Shown here: positions 24,091 to 35,368 of the stretch, piece after piece
Numbering within the stretch: position 1 is the first letter of the stretch
Layout: each line of letters starts with the position of its first letter
DNA from: Achaetomiella virescens
Taxonomy: Eukaryota; Ascomycota; Sordariomycetes; Sordariales; Chaetomiaceae
Length of the DNA stretch: 64,000 nucleotides
NCBI GenBank assembly: GCA_031001845.1
Contig: JARNGD010000007.1
Location: 62,001-126,000, forward strand
Reading direction: 5' to 3'
Translations under genes and position numbers: made by a program
The notes under the pieces: generated by a model
What the model was told of the DNA's origin: nothing
The model's input: only the letters and a program-made list of their open reading frames with translations
Database searches by the model: none

Positions 24091-24859
24091 GGTTGTTTTA
24101 GAACGTGGTGGAAGTTGTGAAAAGTTGTTCGATGCGAGCAAGAGGTTGAGTTGCGATGAATGCTTGCGCAGCTGGGCTGTTGGGCAGGAAGGCGAGGCGT
24201 CCGGGGAGGGAAGATGAGTGCGTATTTATGGACATCTGGGCGGTTGCCTTCCTCATATCGCCATGCTTCGGCCGAGTCGTCGGTCATACAAGCCTACCAA
24301 GAACTTGCGGTGAGCTTGCGTAAGATGTCGCGCCCTGGTGTGCGTGGTGACATCGGAGCCCCTTCATCATATCCGTGAAGCCCGTCCACTCAAGGACAGA
24401 AGTACAAGAATGCAGTGAGACTCACCCATCTAGCAGCTGGACGCCACGAACAGACAACACGAAACCAACCGTCAGAGGGCCTTGAGACTGACAGAAGAGT
24501 GCATCCACCCACCCACCCAACCTTGTACTGTGAAAGTCGCGACAAGAAACACATACGCTGTAGTACACTGCTTGGTTGGGCTGATGACAGCACCAAGTCA
24601 GCTGAACACGACCGGCTACCAGCTAACAAGAAGTGTAACAAATGCCTCGCGGTCAGCGGCTCTGGATATTGCATTACTCTTAGAAGCCATCGCACAGCAA
24701 TATCCCGCAGATCATTACGTCGAATGACCGACAGCATCTCCCATCAGCTGAGTCTTGTTGCTGACCCTGACCCTCCTCCCAGCCAATAACAGTCGAGACA
24801 TTGCCGGCGACTCTTGTGCGGTTTGCGCCAAAGCCAACCCCCAGGCATCGAGGGCGGTC
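24091..24859. other. Spacer between crystallin-like paralogues
   Basis: Contains the putative promoter of paralogue 1. No gene seen. Confidence 0.4.
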
Positions 24860-25438
24860 TTTGTTCCAGGGTATGGTGAACGAAGCTCAGCCAGTCCTTT
24901 CCGCCTCCAGCCCCTTCTCCTTGTCCGTATTGTCAGCGAAGCGAAAGGAGGCGCGGTCGGGATTCTCTAAATCGTCACTCCACCAGACGACAACTCGGAC
25001 TTGACGAAGACAATGCCCGTCTGGTGGTCCTCACCTCAATAGTTCCCTCAACCTCCTTGGTGTCCGGCGTCATGATCGCTGCGAGGCGTCCCTGTTAGTG
25101 CTGTTCGAGTACAACACAGTCGTCGACGGGCCGAGCGCATCCGGTCGGGTGACGATCTCGAGCGAGTACCGCTCGCGCTCGGGCCGGCTGACGGTAGGGT
25201 CTCTGAAGACGAACTTGACGACTGCCGCACGGCGGTCGACAACGGCGAAGCGGGAAAGGATCAGCCCGCTTAGTGTATCGTCTTTGGTGATATCGTTATC
25301 CGTGTCCGTCGACTCCTGCCAGATGCCCGTCTCAGCAAGGCCCTCCCATGCAATCACCTTGGCCCGTTTTGCACCATGACCTACCTTACCTGTACTTGCT
25401 GATCTCAGATGGAGAGGTAATGGAGCAGGTGCCAGCAT
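24860..25438 (-). CDS. Beta-gamma-crystallin-like protein, paralogue 2 (N-terminally short, disrupted)
   Basis: The core block GAKRAKVIAWEGLAETGIWQ aligns with AKVIAWQHYDESGIYQEW of paralogue 1 and QVFAWQALFHTGIYTQW of paralogue 3. It continues through a KFVFRDP segment, a weaker middle and ends with GLEAERTG then SFTI, matching the family terminus. The first Greek-key motif is not visible upstream of 25438, so the start is either in an unrecognised exon or lost. Frameshifts near 25080 and 25035 and a TGA near 24888 break it. Given the indel rate of this sequence it may be intact in reality, but the missing N-terminus makes decay more likely than for its two relatives. Confidence 0.55.
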
Positions 25439-26065
25439 GGTACTGGGTGCCCCGTCCCATCAGACCCCTGCAAGTAAGAACACGGCCATTGTGAGTGCTG
25501 AACAGCTAAAAAATAAATGGTGTGCGTGAACCATGACTGTATTAGATAAGGTTCAAGATTGAGAGGGCGAATAACTCTTGCCGGTTCTTGTTCCGAAGCA
25601 CTGGGCTCGACGAGGTGAAAAAGAGATGGTTGAGTGACAGCCATTGACTTCACACAGATAATGCAGGTTGGCTCATCAGACCTAAGAGGAAGCAGACTGA
25701 TATCTCAGCAGGGTAATTATCTCGCAATTTGTGTCTGATTGGAGGAGTCGAATGTCTAGGCTGCAAGCACATGACGTCTCCGACTTGCCTGAGCACCTCT
25801 GATTATCCCCTCTTGGTCCACAGGCAAAAGGGAGGTTTTATTTCTGTCACTTTAAAACGCATGCAGCATGACATCGCCAATATCATATCGCTAGTTGTCC
25901 CTCAAGCACTAAGAGCGAGCGGCTACAGGCCTCACCGGTCATGAGATTGAGTGCTAATAATGTCGTAAACGCTCAAGGGGGCTATTGAGTCTGAAAATAC
26001 TCGAGGACTTGCCGTCCTGCCCTTCCTCCTTTGTTGCCCAATATTCACGTCCAACGTCCCTGCCA
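25439..26065. other. Spacer between divergent crystallin-like paralogues 2 and 3
   Basis: About 630 bp shared upstream region of two divergently transcribed paralogues; no gene seen. Confidence 0.4.
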
Positions 26066-26650
26066 ATGGCCAAGTTTTTCACTGAGAAAGATTTCAAAGG
26101 CAACTCCCGCGAGTTCCAGCTCCACGACAGGAAGTTGGTCCTCCCCTCCGTGACGGACCAGTTCAAGTCCATCAAAGTCGAAGACGAAGCCCAGGTGTTC
26201 GCCTGGCAGGCACTCTTCCACACCGGTATTTACACTCAGTGGAAGGGCGACCATTCCGACATCACCGATGCTCCCGGGGCCTCACCCGTTGCTGTAGCTC
26301 ATGAGCGCGATGTGGCTGTCACCTTTTTCTTCAAGGACAAGACACACCACGAGAACGAGCAGTACACTCTCACGGTGCAATCCTCTGACGATTTGAGTGT
26401 TGTACTGCATCCTGAGACCAACGAGGGCCGCCTGGTCGCCATCATGCCCTTCAAGTCGAGGCCGCTTGGTGCGTTCCTCGAGGTGAAGGACAAGCGTGGT
26501 CGCGACGTCATCCGCAGGGCCATGATTGGCTTGGCGTGGGACTTCAAAGAGCCGGGCCAGATCGACATCACCTTTGAGGGCTCCAAACCAAAGGAGCTCG
26601 AGGTCGACCGAAATGGTGCGACTTCTTTTACCATCAGTCTGACGGACTAG
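26066..26650 (+). CDS. Beta-gamma-crystallin-like protein, paralogue 3 (194 aa)
   Basis: Single intact exon. MAKFFTEKDFKGNSREF contains an aromatic-x6-Gly motif, followed by LPSVTDQFKSIKVE with a TDxxxS loop, as in beta-gamma-crystallin Greek keys. The next block QVFAWQALFHTGIYTQW is the family signature. Then come FFFKDKTHHENEQYTLTVQS, a LVAIMPF segment equivalent to LVGIMPE of paralogue 1, and the end DRNGATSFTISL. There is no signal peptide and only neutral cytosolic composition. The intact frame gives the best view of the family. Role unknown; inferred to be a small intracellular all-beta protein. Confidence 0.78.
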   Translation: MAKFFTEKDFKGNSREFQLHDRKLVLPSVTDQFKSIKVEDEAQVFAWQALFHTGIYTQWKGDHSDITDAPGASPVAVAHERDVAVTFFFKDKTHHENEQYTLTVQSSDDLSVVLHPETNEGRLVAIMPFKSRPLGAFLEVKDKRGRDVIRRAMIGLAWDFKEPGQIDITFEGSKPKELEVDRNGATSFTISLTD

Positions 26651-26925
26651 GGAGCCGAGCTATCTCAAACGTTGCGGATGAGACATCGTGACGAGCTGGA
26701 TTGTTTGACCGAGTATCGGGACTTAAAAATGGGGTCGCTGATGGAGGATTGGATGTACGGTAACAACCTGAAGTCTCTGGTCATGTATCAGAGTTTCAAT
26801 CTGAGAGAGTGACGAACTCCTCTACATTGTTCCCTGGTGCGTATTTGCTCACTCGCTGGCTACCATTAGCTAATGTGCGGATTGCCCAATCCTTGCCCCA
26901 CACCATCACTATTCTCTACGCTTCC

Positions 26926-27510
26926 CTACATCTTCACCCCTTGACAACTTTGCTTTAGTCGGCCGCGGCAATTCTGACGGGTGCCGGCGAGCACGCGGCA
27001 CTGTCCCTGAGCCCGGTGAAGTTGGGGAGGGTCAACATTGCGACGAGACCGGGGGGTTGTGGTATGCGAAGGCGGAGGGTCAGCGGCCTGCCTACCAGAG
27101 GCCTGGCCTTCACCCACCGCTAACCAGACATGAGCGGTACGCGTCGCGGAGACGGTGAGGTCCAGCAGAGCCACCTGGGCTTCTGCAGCGAGGGCCGCAG
27201 CATCCCTAGTCTCTTGCAAGCAGCCCGAGATCTCTGCGAATGTCCGGTAACTTCGTTCGCCTTCCTTCACTATCCCTGCCAGCGTCCGATTCCCTTCCTT
27301 CACTAACTCAATAAGCTCAGCCCAGCGGGTATTCATATCATTGAGAAACCGGGGCTTGCTCTTGTCGCTGGTCGGAGGGTTGTTGCGGTGGGGGTGGTTG
27401 GGGAGGTCGAACAAGGACTCCCACAGGTGGGCTGAACTGGTGCGGACGAGAGGAATAGCTATAATTATACCGCGGCAATGGCAACAAGGGCGGTCCAGAA
27501 GGCCATCCAA
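26926..27510 (-). CDS. Possible small helical protein
   Basis: An open frame of 194 codons. The segment MNTRWAELIELVKEGNRTLAGI and following residues form regular amphipathic helix with a coding-like composition; the last 60 residues are Pro/Arg-rich and look non-coding, so an intron or frameshift may lie near 27100. No known domain. Upstream, 27655-27340 has a proline-rich frame that could be its first exon. Confidence 0.35.
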   Translation of the reverse strand: MDGLLDRPCCHCRGIIIAIPLVRTSSAHLWESLFDLPNHPHRNNPPTSDKSKPRFLNDMNTRWAELIELVKEGNRTLAGIVKEGERSYRTFAEISGCLQETRDAAALAAEAQVALLDLTVSATRTAHVWLAVGEGQASGRQAADPPPSHTTTPRSRRNVDPPQLHRAQGQCRVLAGTRQNCRGRLKQSCQGVKM

Positions 27511-28266
27511 AGGTCAAAGAAGGAAACCATGGTGTTATGTGTGGTGTTGGTGTCGTTAGGAGCCGAAGTATGGGTTCAAGCGAGCCGGATGACAAGGTCA
27601 GGAAAGCGAGGAAATGGGAGAATACAAACGACCTAGATTTGGATTTCGCGGACATATTTCACTCATGGAAACAACATCTGTAAGGGAAAGAGCATCCAAT
27701 TTATGAGAAACCAGCTGAGATAATCGGAAAGAGTAAGCCTTGTTCGATTGGAAGAGGAAGGCCTCCATTACTGCTCTTTCTGTTCGGCATGGCGGCAGAT
27801 TTGACGGACAGAAAAACGCTTGCATTCCTTAGGTAGAATTGACGACCACTTACTATAACGTTAGAGGAACGAAACAGGGAAAATGAATCGATACCTTGCT
27901 ACCTAACCGTATCTTAAGAAGCCGCCTGTTCATACCAAGATTTTCAAGACTCTGCTTAGCACATACAATACTTGCGGCTAATTTAGGGTAACTAGGAAAC
28001 CGATCTTAAAAGAGGAACTTGCAGCGGGGAGAGAGGGCCTTTGATTAATGAAAATAGTCCTAACAACCCAACCTCACTAGAGGATCCTTGAAATATCTCT
28101 CTCCCTCTAGTATAACAATTAATGACTATTCCACAGTCTAACATTTTTTTAGTAGTGAGCTTCGCCCGCCTCAAACAGTTTATCATCAATTCAATTCCAT
28201 TTCGTCCTATTCTTCAGGTTCCGTGAGAGGCAACCTTTCGGTTTCCACTTGCCATTCCTTCGTTCC
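27511..28266. other. Spacer
   Basis: No gene supported; AT-richer than its surroundings from 27840 to 28200, which suggests old non-coding or repeat-derived DNA. Confidence 0.35.
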
Positions 28267-29301
28267 TTAGGCGCCGGTCTCCTCCCAAGCTGATTTTATT
28301 GCATCTTCTGGATACGTCGCCATGTCCCTCCAGTAGCAGACAGCGAGAGGCCGTATGTGCCCTGCGAACATCCGCCATTTTTCATCGTGCGGCGTACGAC
28401 CACTCCCAAGCAGGTGGTAGGAAGTGATGGTGATGAACCAAAACGCTCTTGGCCTTTCCGCTTCCGATCCTCCTCTGACCTCCTCAAACCTCCTCTCCAC
28501 TGTTGTGACGTAGTCTGTGAGGCAGTTGGGACAGGATCCAAGCACGTCCCTGCAGTGTGCGAGGTGGAGGATAGGATGGAGCTCGTGGGTTAAGTGAATC
28601 AGAGCCCTGACGGACGGTCTTTTTGCTCGCTATATGGGTGTGGGAGCAGATGCCGTACCACTGCTTGCAAAGGGCAGCCTCTAGTGCCGCTGTATGGGCG
28701 TGGGAGCAGATCGCATACCACCGCATGCAGCGGGCAGCCCTAGTGCCTCATCGGTCCAGTGCCACGCATTGAGGGTCCACGTGGCAGCGAGGTACAGCTC
28801 GTTCTTGATGATTCTATCCGACCATTTTTCTTCCCACCGAGGGCCTGCCCAATCGTGAGTGGAGTTGTCGAACATGAAGTTCTGTAGGGGCAGCCCGTTG
28901 GGTGGGCCAAGAAAGTGGCGATTCATGGCGAGACGGACGGCTTGGTAGGAAATTGTGAGAATGGTGGCTCCCATCGAGACTCGATCGTGGCAGCGTTCAC
29001 GGTCCGCCTTCCATAGTTCTCAACCAAAGCGACCGGGAATCGGGCCCCCGGAGAAAAGCCGATGTAGGACCTGGCAGGCGTGGCAATACCAACTTCTGTC
29101 ACCCAAGTCCTTCTCGAGAAGCAATAGGAGAGCCTCGCGCGCTGATTGGTCGAGATGCGGTCGGAAGCGAGAGAAGAGGAGTCGATAGAGGCCTCTGCAA
29201 GCCAGGGAGAGCGCCAGACCTGACTCCGGCGTGAGGTAATCATCACAGAAGAAGAGGACAATGTCCATAGGGTTGTGAAAAGCCCGAGGCTGGGGCGGCA
29301 T
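28267..29301 (-). CDS. F-box-like protein with internal duplication
   Basis: ATG at 29301. An F-box-like helix set (PMDIVLFFCDDYLTPESGLA, then LSLACRGLY) opens the protein, followed by LLLLLEKDLGDRSWYCHACQ with a Cys pair typical of fungal F-box proteins of this class. Later come ISYQAVRLAMNRHFLGPPNG and a C-terminal block with CPNCLTDYVTTVERR and a SYHLLGSGRTPHDEKWRMF end. The role would be as a substrate receptor for an SCF ubiquitin ligase, inferred from family. Frameshifts near 29030, 28970, 28700 and 28560 break the frame. A 57-bp tandem duplication (28625-28745) repeats an ICSHxH element within the coding part. Confidence 0.62.
28625..28745. repeat. Two-copy tandem repeat of about 57 bp
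   Basis: Copies start ATATGGGTGTGGGAGCAGAT and TGTATGGGCGTGGGAGCAGA and both run on through GTACCAC/ATACCAC and GGGCAGCC. They are about 85 percent alike and lie within the F-box gene. Confidence 0.75.
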
Positions 29302-31258
29302 TAATAATACCCTCTCGGCGCCGTAGACACTGTCCAATGTGTGAGAAGACAGCCCTGAGATTGAGTCTGCACATGCTGCCAATGAATATGATGTGGTAAC
29401 ACTGGAAGATATTGAAATCGAGGATACTTCAGTTTCTTTTTTGTAGCTTACTTATTCCTCTCTCATTCCCACCTGACACACCCAAACTACCTATCAAGCT
29501 GAGGAAAGGGAATGTTGACGTCACCCTTGTTCGTTATGTGGTCCTTCCCACGCTAGGCATCAAGTAAAAGCAATAATTAGGCGCGGAGAATGAAAAGGGG
29601 TAGCAAATTCTAAAGGAAAGGCAAAAAGAAAACGAATAGAACAAAGAAAAGCAAATAATTATATCAGGAATGCTCGGCTGCATACTTTCTAAATATAGGT
29701 CAGCGACTCGGACTAAGACGCAATGTAGTGGCAAAACTTCTGCTCGCAACAATATATTGCACATGAGTAAAGAGAGTAGTTATAAGAATTCTGTTCTATG
29801 CTGTAGAAGAGAATAACAAGCCATCCTCATTTAACCTTGTTCCACTCTTGGGACGATGATTCGAACCTGTACTGCGCTTCCATGCAACTGCGTTGGTCGT
29901 AGCTTGTAACGATCTCAGGAGTGTATTTCAACTAGCTGATGACGACTCTACAAGTACACCCAATCTTGAAGAGAAGGAAGAAGAAGAAGAAGAAGACAAA
30001 GAAGAAGAAAGAAGAGGAAGAACACAGCAAAATGGATGACGTGGCCTTTGCCTGACCAGAGGAGGCAACAACCCGAAAGGGGCAGGCACGATGGGAGTCG
30101 CTACCCGCGATGTTGGTGTTGACGTTCAGGGGGTGCGCAACGGCGGTTGGGGCTGGCAGGGGTTCGCCGGGGCCACAACTGAATTCGGCGAAAGAGGGGG
30201 TAAAGAAGCAGGGCAACGTGCAGTCGGTGTGCTCTCCGTCTGACCAGAGGGCATAATGAGGGAGAAGGGGTTCAGGGCACTTGGCCGAGGGTTGCCGAGG
30301 CCACCTCAGGGCTCAGCCTCTTACAAGGCACACCAATCATGGAAGGCCAAGAGTGCTCTGAGGGCGTAAAGGGGCGAGCAGGTTGTAATGCAAGGTGCAC
30401 AAAGGCGCTCAGAGCCAGAGCACTACTTACAATTAGAGTGCTCAGGGTGGTCAGGGCGCGAGCAACGCGAGCGCCCAGGGAGGAAGTTAGTATATAGTTC
30501 ACATTCTCTACCGCCTATGGGCACCACGATAGCTTCCTCATATAAGCAATCATACAAGCAGTATTACCCTACTGTTGAGACAATTGCTTGTGTGCACTTG
30601 TTGTAGACCTTTTGGCTCTACCGAGCAGTCATCCACTTCACGAGTCCCTTTTAGACGCAGGGATCCGACAGTTCGTCACATTTCTTTAACACTATCCCTA
30701 ACCTCTTAGAGCTACTACTTGCACTAACCTGAACCAACCTATATATTAGAAGAATCCTCTTAATTAGAGGAACACAATAGTATCAATTTTTAGTGGGTAT
30801 AATAGTAACTAATCATGATGCAAAGGAAAACATATCACACGATACCTGAGACATGTGAGGTAGAATGTTCGCAACGAGCTCAGACCAGCATTCGCTGGAG
30901 TTTTAATGTAAGCTGATTGCCCCGCAGGTACGTCAGCCACATCAATGACAGCGAGCTGTCTGAGAACTGAGACTAGAGGCTGGATGGCTAGGCGTGTTGG
31001 AGCTTGATGTGACGACTGCGCGATTGATGAAGATGGCTGCAGATGTGGCGATGGCTTCAATTGAGGGAGTCTTAATTGTATTGTTGTAGGGTTTTTAGAA
31101 TCGGTCAGCTTCGGAGATTTGACTGCATATAGGTGGTGCCAATTTCTCAGCCGCAGCATGGCCCGTTCTGACAAAAGCTTGTTGGGGGCTGAACCCATAC
31201 TGTTTGTGTTATCGAACGCAACCCGACTGTGTTATTGCTGTCTGCGGGTAACCAAGTA
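29302..31258. other. Long gene-poor spacer with purine tract
   Basis: No gene supported. A GAA-rich purine tract spans 29971-30022. AT-rich stretches at 29540-29780 and 30690-30850 look like old repeat DNA. 30280-30670 has a sequence character resembling a solo LTR but lacks provable ends. Confidence 0.4.
29971..30022 (+). repeat. GAA-rich purine tract
   Basis: Imperfect GAA/AAG microsatellite of about 50 bp. Confidence 0.8.
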
Positions 31259-31784
31259 CTAACGGTTTCCGCTGGTATTGCCGAAGCTAGTGCTCGATGA
31301 ATTGAATAGCAAAGGTGCCAGAAGGGTCTCAGTTGTTTGCGCGTTGAACAGCGAGCTGCCAGCAGTGGTCCCGGTCTTCTGCCCACCAAAACAGTGAAGT
31401 GCCGCTGGAGCTGGAGCCGAAACCAGTGCTTGTTGAATTCGAAGAGGAATTGCGAGCGGCGATTCCGGTCTGCGGCCCACCGAATAGCGAGCCGAAGCCC
31501 GTAGCCGGCAGATTAAACAGCGAGGAGGAGCCAACAGTGCTCCCAGTGTTCAGTCCATCGGATGACGAGGCACTACTAGAGCCAATTCCAGTGTTTGGTA
31601 AGCCAGACGGTCGTGCGGTTGCGAAAAGGCCGCTTCCCGAAAAAACCTGCTTGCACGCCCCGGCTCTAGACGGTGTATTTACCGCTACGTGACTGAATAA
31701 ACCGACGCTGCCGGTTTCTTGGGTATTCTGCCCTGGGCCGGCGGTCGAGACAGCACGATGAGACGCTTCTCTCGTTGCTTGCAC
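31259..31784 (-). CDS. SLFG/GFG-repeat segment, probable tail of the adjacent GTPase
   Basis: The minus strand encodes nucleoporin-like repeats about 20 residues apart: SSLFNLPATGFGSLFGGPQT, GFGSSSSG, SLFGGQKTG (after a one-base shift near 31385), SLFNAQTT, ending at a stop at 31259. Composition is Ser/Thr/Gly/Asn with FG dipeptides, as in disordered FG nucleoporins. There is no start codon with a good context of its own, and it follows the GTPase GED domain by about 240 bp on the same strand, so it is probably the C-terminal exon of that gene. A separate small gene is possible. Confidence 0.5.
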
Positions 31785-32021
31785 GATGGTTGAGCTCGGG
31801 ACTCAGATATCTGGGCAGGTGGCACCAGACGAATAGGTGTTTCCGCTGTATTGCGTCCCGGCGTAATTGATAGAGGCCCAGCGCTGGAGAAGACAGGCAG
31901 TTTTGCCAATATATACCTAATGTGCCGGTTAGACTTTGGTTTCTCCTGTCGCATCCTGTTGGGGCCGGGGCGCTGTAACGGAATCAATGGGTGACTAACC
32001 ACTCGACTCCCTCGGCTTATA

Positions 32022-34164
32022 CTACCCGACAGCAGCAAGGCCCATCCGCAGCTTCTCACAGCTGTATCTGAAGCTCCTCTCTCTCTCTCTCGGATCTGCT
32101 TGGACTCAGCGGCAAGCGTAGCCGCCTTGTCGTCGGTCATGTCATACACCTTTTCTGGAGAAAGGATGTTTGGAATGTCGGAAATCAGACAGTTCTCGAG
32201 GCTAACGTCATAACGTTGTCTGCGAAGACCCTCAAGGACATCTATACCGTGGTTTAGCGAAAGATGGAATAAGCTTTGAGGCATATACCTACGTCGTAGT
32301 ATACCCTTGCATTATCGATGGTCTGCTCTGCGTCGAAGCCGCTGGCAGCCTTCGAGGAGGTTTGAAGCACCTCCACAATCGCGTCATCTGTGACCAAGAC
32401 CACCGATTCGACTTGTTGGTAGAGAGCCCAGGATTTCGTTCCATGAGCTGGGACACCTGTTCTGCAATCCGCATGTTCCGTCGTCGAGCTACGGAACTGA
32501 GAAAGATGCTGTACATGGGCTGAGGGTCTGAACCGTTTTAGTGTGAAGCAGCTCCGATACTTTTGACTGGAGGACGGCCTGTTTCTGTTCGAAATAAGGA
32601 GCCACAATGTTCTTTACCAACGCATCGGCCGTTTTGGAGTCTGGCCCAGTAACGTGGTTCACAAGCTTCTGACAAACAGCCTCGAGAAATGAGTGACCAA
32701 ATCAATATGCTGGTTAGCTATCCCTTCCCAGGGCGCCGACTGATCTCGAAACAAGCCAGTGCTATTCGTGTCGTTGGAAGAGCCCGGGAACTCGACGCCC
32801 TGATTCTCCGAGCCATCATGTCGAGCTCTCTCACTGGTCAGGTCGTCGATTGAGATCTCAATACACTCGCCGACAGTGTTAGAGTCGATCAGAGGTCCCA
32901 GGTGATGGGCGCCGCCGAGTTCGCGTCATTCCACCGGATTTGACGCCGGCCACCCTTGGTGTAAGGACGATATAGAATGCTCGATTCAAGTCCCTGACCA
33001 ACGCGCGTAGTTTCTTGACCCTCCGATCCTCGAATGCGGTTTGTAGGCCTGGATACAATCCACCAAAGAAGTCGTCGGCGTAGTTCCCATGGATTGCATC
33101 ACGAGCTATACGTTGGAAGCGATTGCTAATGTTGATCAGATACTTTTTGATGTCATCTGCTGAGACCGCTGATCTCCCAGGCTCTTCAGTCGGTCTGGCG
33201 ATTCTGATGTGCTCCTCAATGTTGGCAATGAGACCGGGAAGCTTCCGCTGAATTGTGCTGAGAAGGATCATGCTGAGCTTTTCGCGGAGCGTCTCGATTC
33301 CACGGTCCTGAGAGCTGATGGCCGACAAACTCCATGCTGAAAGAAGCGTTTCTCCTCTTCGTCACGCGCGGCATCCGTCGAATCTGTCTCTTTTGGGGCA
33401 CGGTTGCGAAGGACGTGCCACCCAAGCGTGAGTCTGTGTGAGGCCTCCTCATTCTGGGCCAATCGTAGATACATCCGCTCGTTGTCGGATTCCTGCTCGA
33501 CTTTGTCCGGCTTGGATGATTCCCAGGGTACGGTCGCGACCGGGATCATGCTTTTTGGCCTCACGCAACACTTTTTGGCGGCAAGCTCGCTTTGGGCTGA
33601 GATGACTGCGAGGATGATGCTGTTCTCCTGGCACATGTACTTCTCAGCGAGGCGGTCGACAATTGCCACCCCGAAATACCCTGATTTTCCGTCTCGTTAT
33701 GAAAGAAGCCAGGCAGGTCAACGAGCGTCAACTGCGGAACGTCCGGGTCGGCGATCTCGACGCGAGTACATCTTCTGAGAATCCGGTAGAGTCCCCTGTG
33801 ATTCCTATATGCCGCTTCGCCTCCTCGATAATACGAGGTAGGTCACCTTTGTCGAACCCGGAGCGATTGAAAGCATCGACACTGTCGTTCTGGATCCTGA
33901 CTTCGATTTTAGTCTGCGGGCTCCGACGGAGCGCCAGCTCGGTTGCAAAACGGGTGCAGACGCCATCCTTGATAGGAAAGCGGACGCGGGAGATGGCTTC
34001 GAGGACGGAGCTCTTGCCGGCGGACTGGTCTCCGACCACAATAAGCTGCGGGAGGTCGACATATTTTCCAAGGCCGAGGACACGAAGTTCGTCGATGGTG
34101 TTGAAAGTGCCCGCTGCTCTGCCTGCAACTGCTGCATCGCGCTGTTGTCGAGGTTCACGCTCAT
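32022..34164 (-). CDS. Dynamin-superfamily large GTPase (Mx/DRP-like)
   Basis: ATG at 34164 (MSVNLDNSAMQQLQAEQRAL). Motifs in order: G1 GDQSAGKSSV, G2 CTRF, G3 DLPGFF, then QSELAA, G4 KPDKVEQESDN, a stalk region (HVLRNRAP, RKLPGLIANIEEHI, DDFFGGLYPGLQ) and a GED with ARVYYD, a 50-nt intron (GTAGGT...TATAG near 32230-32285), FADNVMTLA, CLISDIPNILS and ending EKLRMGLAAVG then TAG at 32022. This is the fungal Mx-like branch without PH or proline-rich domains. Members self-assemble on membranes and use GTP hydrolysis for remodelling; the target organelle cannot be told. Frame breaks occur near 34085, 33750, 33560, 33530 and 33330. FG-type repeats follow on the same strand and may be its C-terminus. 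Confidence 0.8.
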
Positions 34165-35368
34165 CTTTGCCGTCGAGTTTGTCCTCGGTCTCCGTCGCTC
34201 CTTTGTCCAGTATGTAGAACAGCCCCGTACTTTGATCGACAAGGCATGAATGTGTTTGTTGCTGAGCTGGATCAATTCGGAGAGGGCACAGCGGGTCGTC
34301 GCTTATTTGAACTTGGGGACAGGCCAACCTCCCCGATTTCGCGACCTGTCCAGGTCCCCGCATCCACATCCACACAGCCACCAAACACAGGCCGTCTCAT
34401 GCGCCCAGCAAGCCGCGACCACCCGGACGCGATCGGCTAGTTATCATGGCCGGACAAAATGGCTCTGGGGTTTCAGCCAGGTGGCGGCAGTGGACCTGCC
34501 ATGCAGTCCCCGCGCGCAAAAATTCAATTCTGTCTCGAAATTTGGTGCAGCGCTTTGAGAGAAAAGACTCTTACTGAGTAACGTTAACTAATTATTCACG
34601 ACTTTTGCGCTTCGGGAACGAGAGATCTCCTGTTGTCTGCCCCTGGAAAGGTGATCCCCGTACCGTTGCTCACTTCAACCTCTTCTAGACTAGCGCGGCG
34701 ATTCTTTTTCTAAACTTACCTGATTAGTGAGCCCGCTCGCATTATCAAGGGGTGACATATGCATACACCGCTGCGCAGGTGTGCTGAATCAGCCACTGGC
34801 TACCGAGACCTATTGGGCTCAGCCGGCTCACCCGGATCACCCCCATTGGCGGGTGAGTGGTCGCAAGCGCGCGCTGGTAGGCAAACGGCAGGAAGAAATT
34901 GGGGTATGGTTCAGTTCAGGAGTGAGCCATGCAAGCCAGTGGGTCTTGCGTCTCCCGCAGATCTGGAAGTCGGCGCAGATCTGTCCCTTGGCTGGGCATA
35001 CTCGCACTTCTGGAGGGTCAAGGGGTTAAGGGTCGATGGATGGATGGATGGAGTGGTGTGGTGAGGTTGTTCAGGTTTGGTTGCCCTGTTACTCCGTGGT
35101 TCCGAGTCGCTTCCTGCGTCTTGGCTTTGTGCGGTGTTGCTTGTTTTCCCTGGTGGTTTTGGACCACGTACGTAGAGTGTGGGGGTAGTCTCGGCTGTGG
35201 CGTTTTCAAGATCGGGGATCTGTCGATTGTGTGTTTGTACATGGTGTGGTCGAAGTGTTTCCTATGTGCAAGGTATCTTGTTGGAAAATGCGGACGAAAC
35301 AGCACTCCCATGCAGACGGTGTAGCCTCATGGAACCTGCTCGAATCGGTTTACCCGAGGGGAAGCGTG
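34165..35368. other. Intergenic spacer
   Basis: No gene supported; GT-rich on the plus strand around 35020-35260. Confidence 0.4.

Noticed and set aside
30280..30670. Possible solo LTR ending in GGGATCCGACA
   Set aside because: No second copy, no target duplication and no provable 5' boundary in the window.
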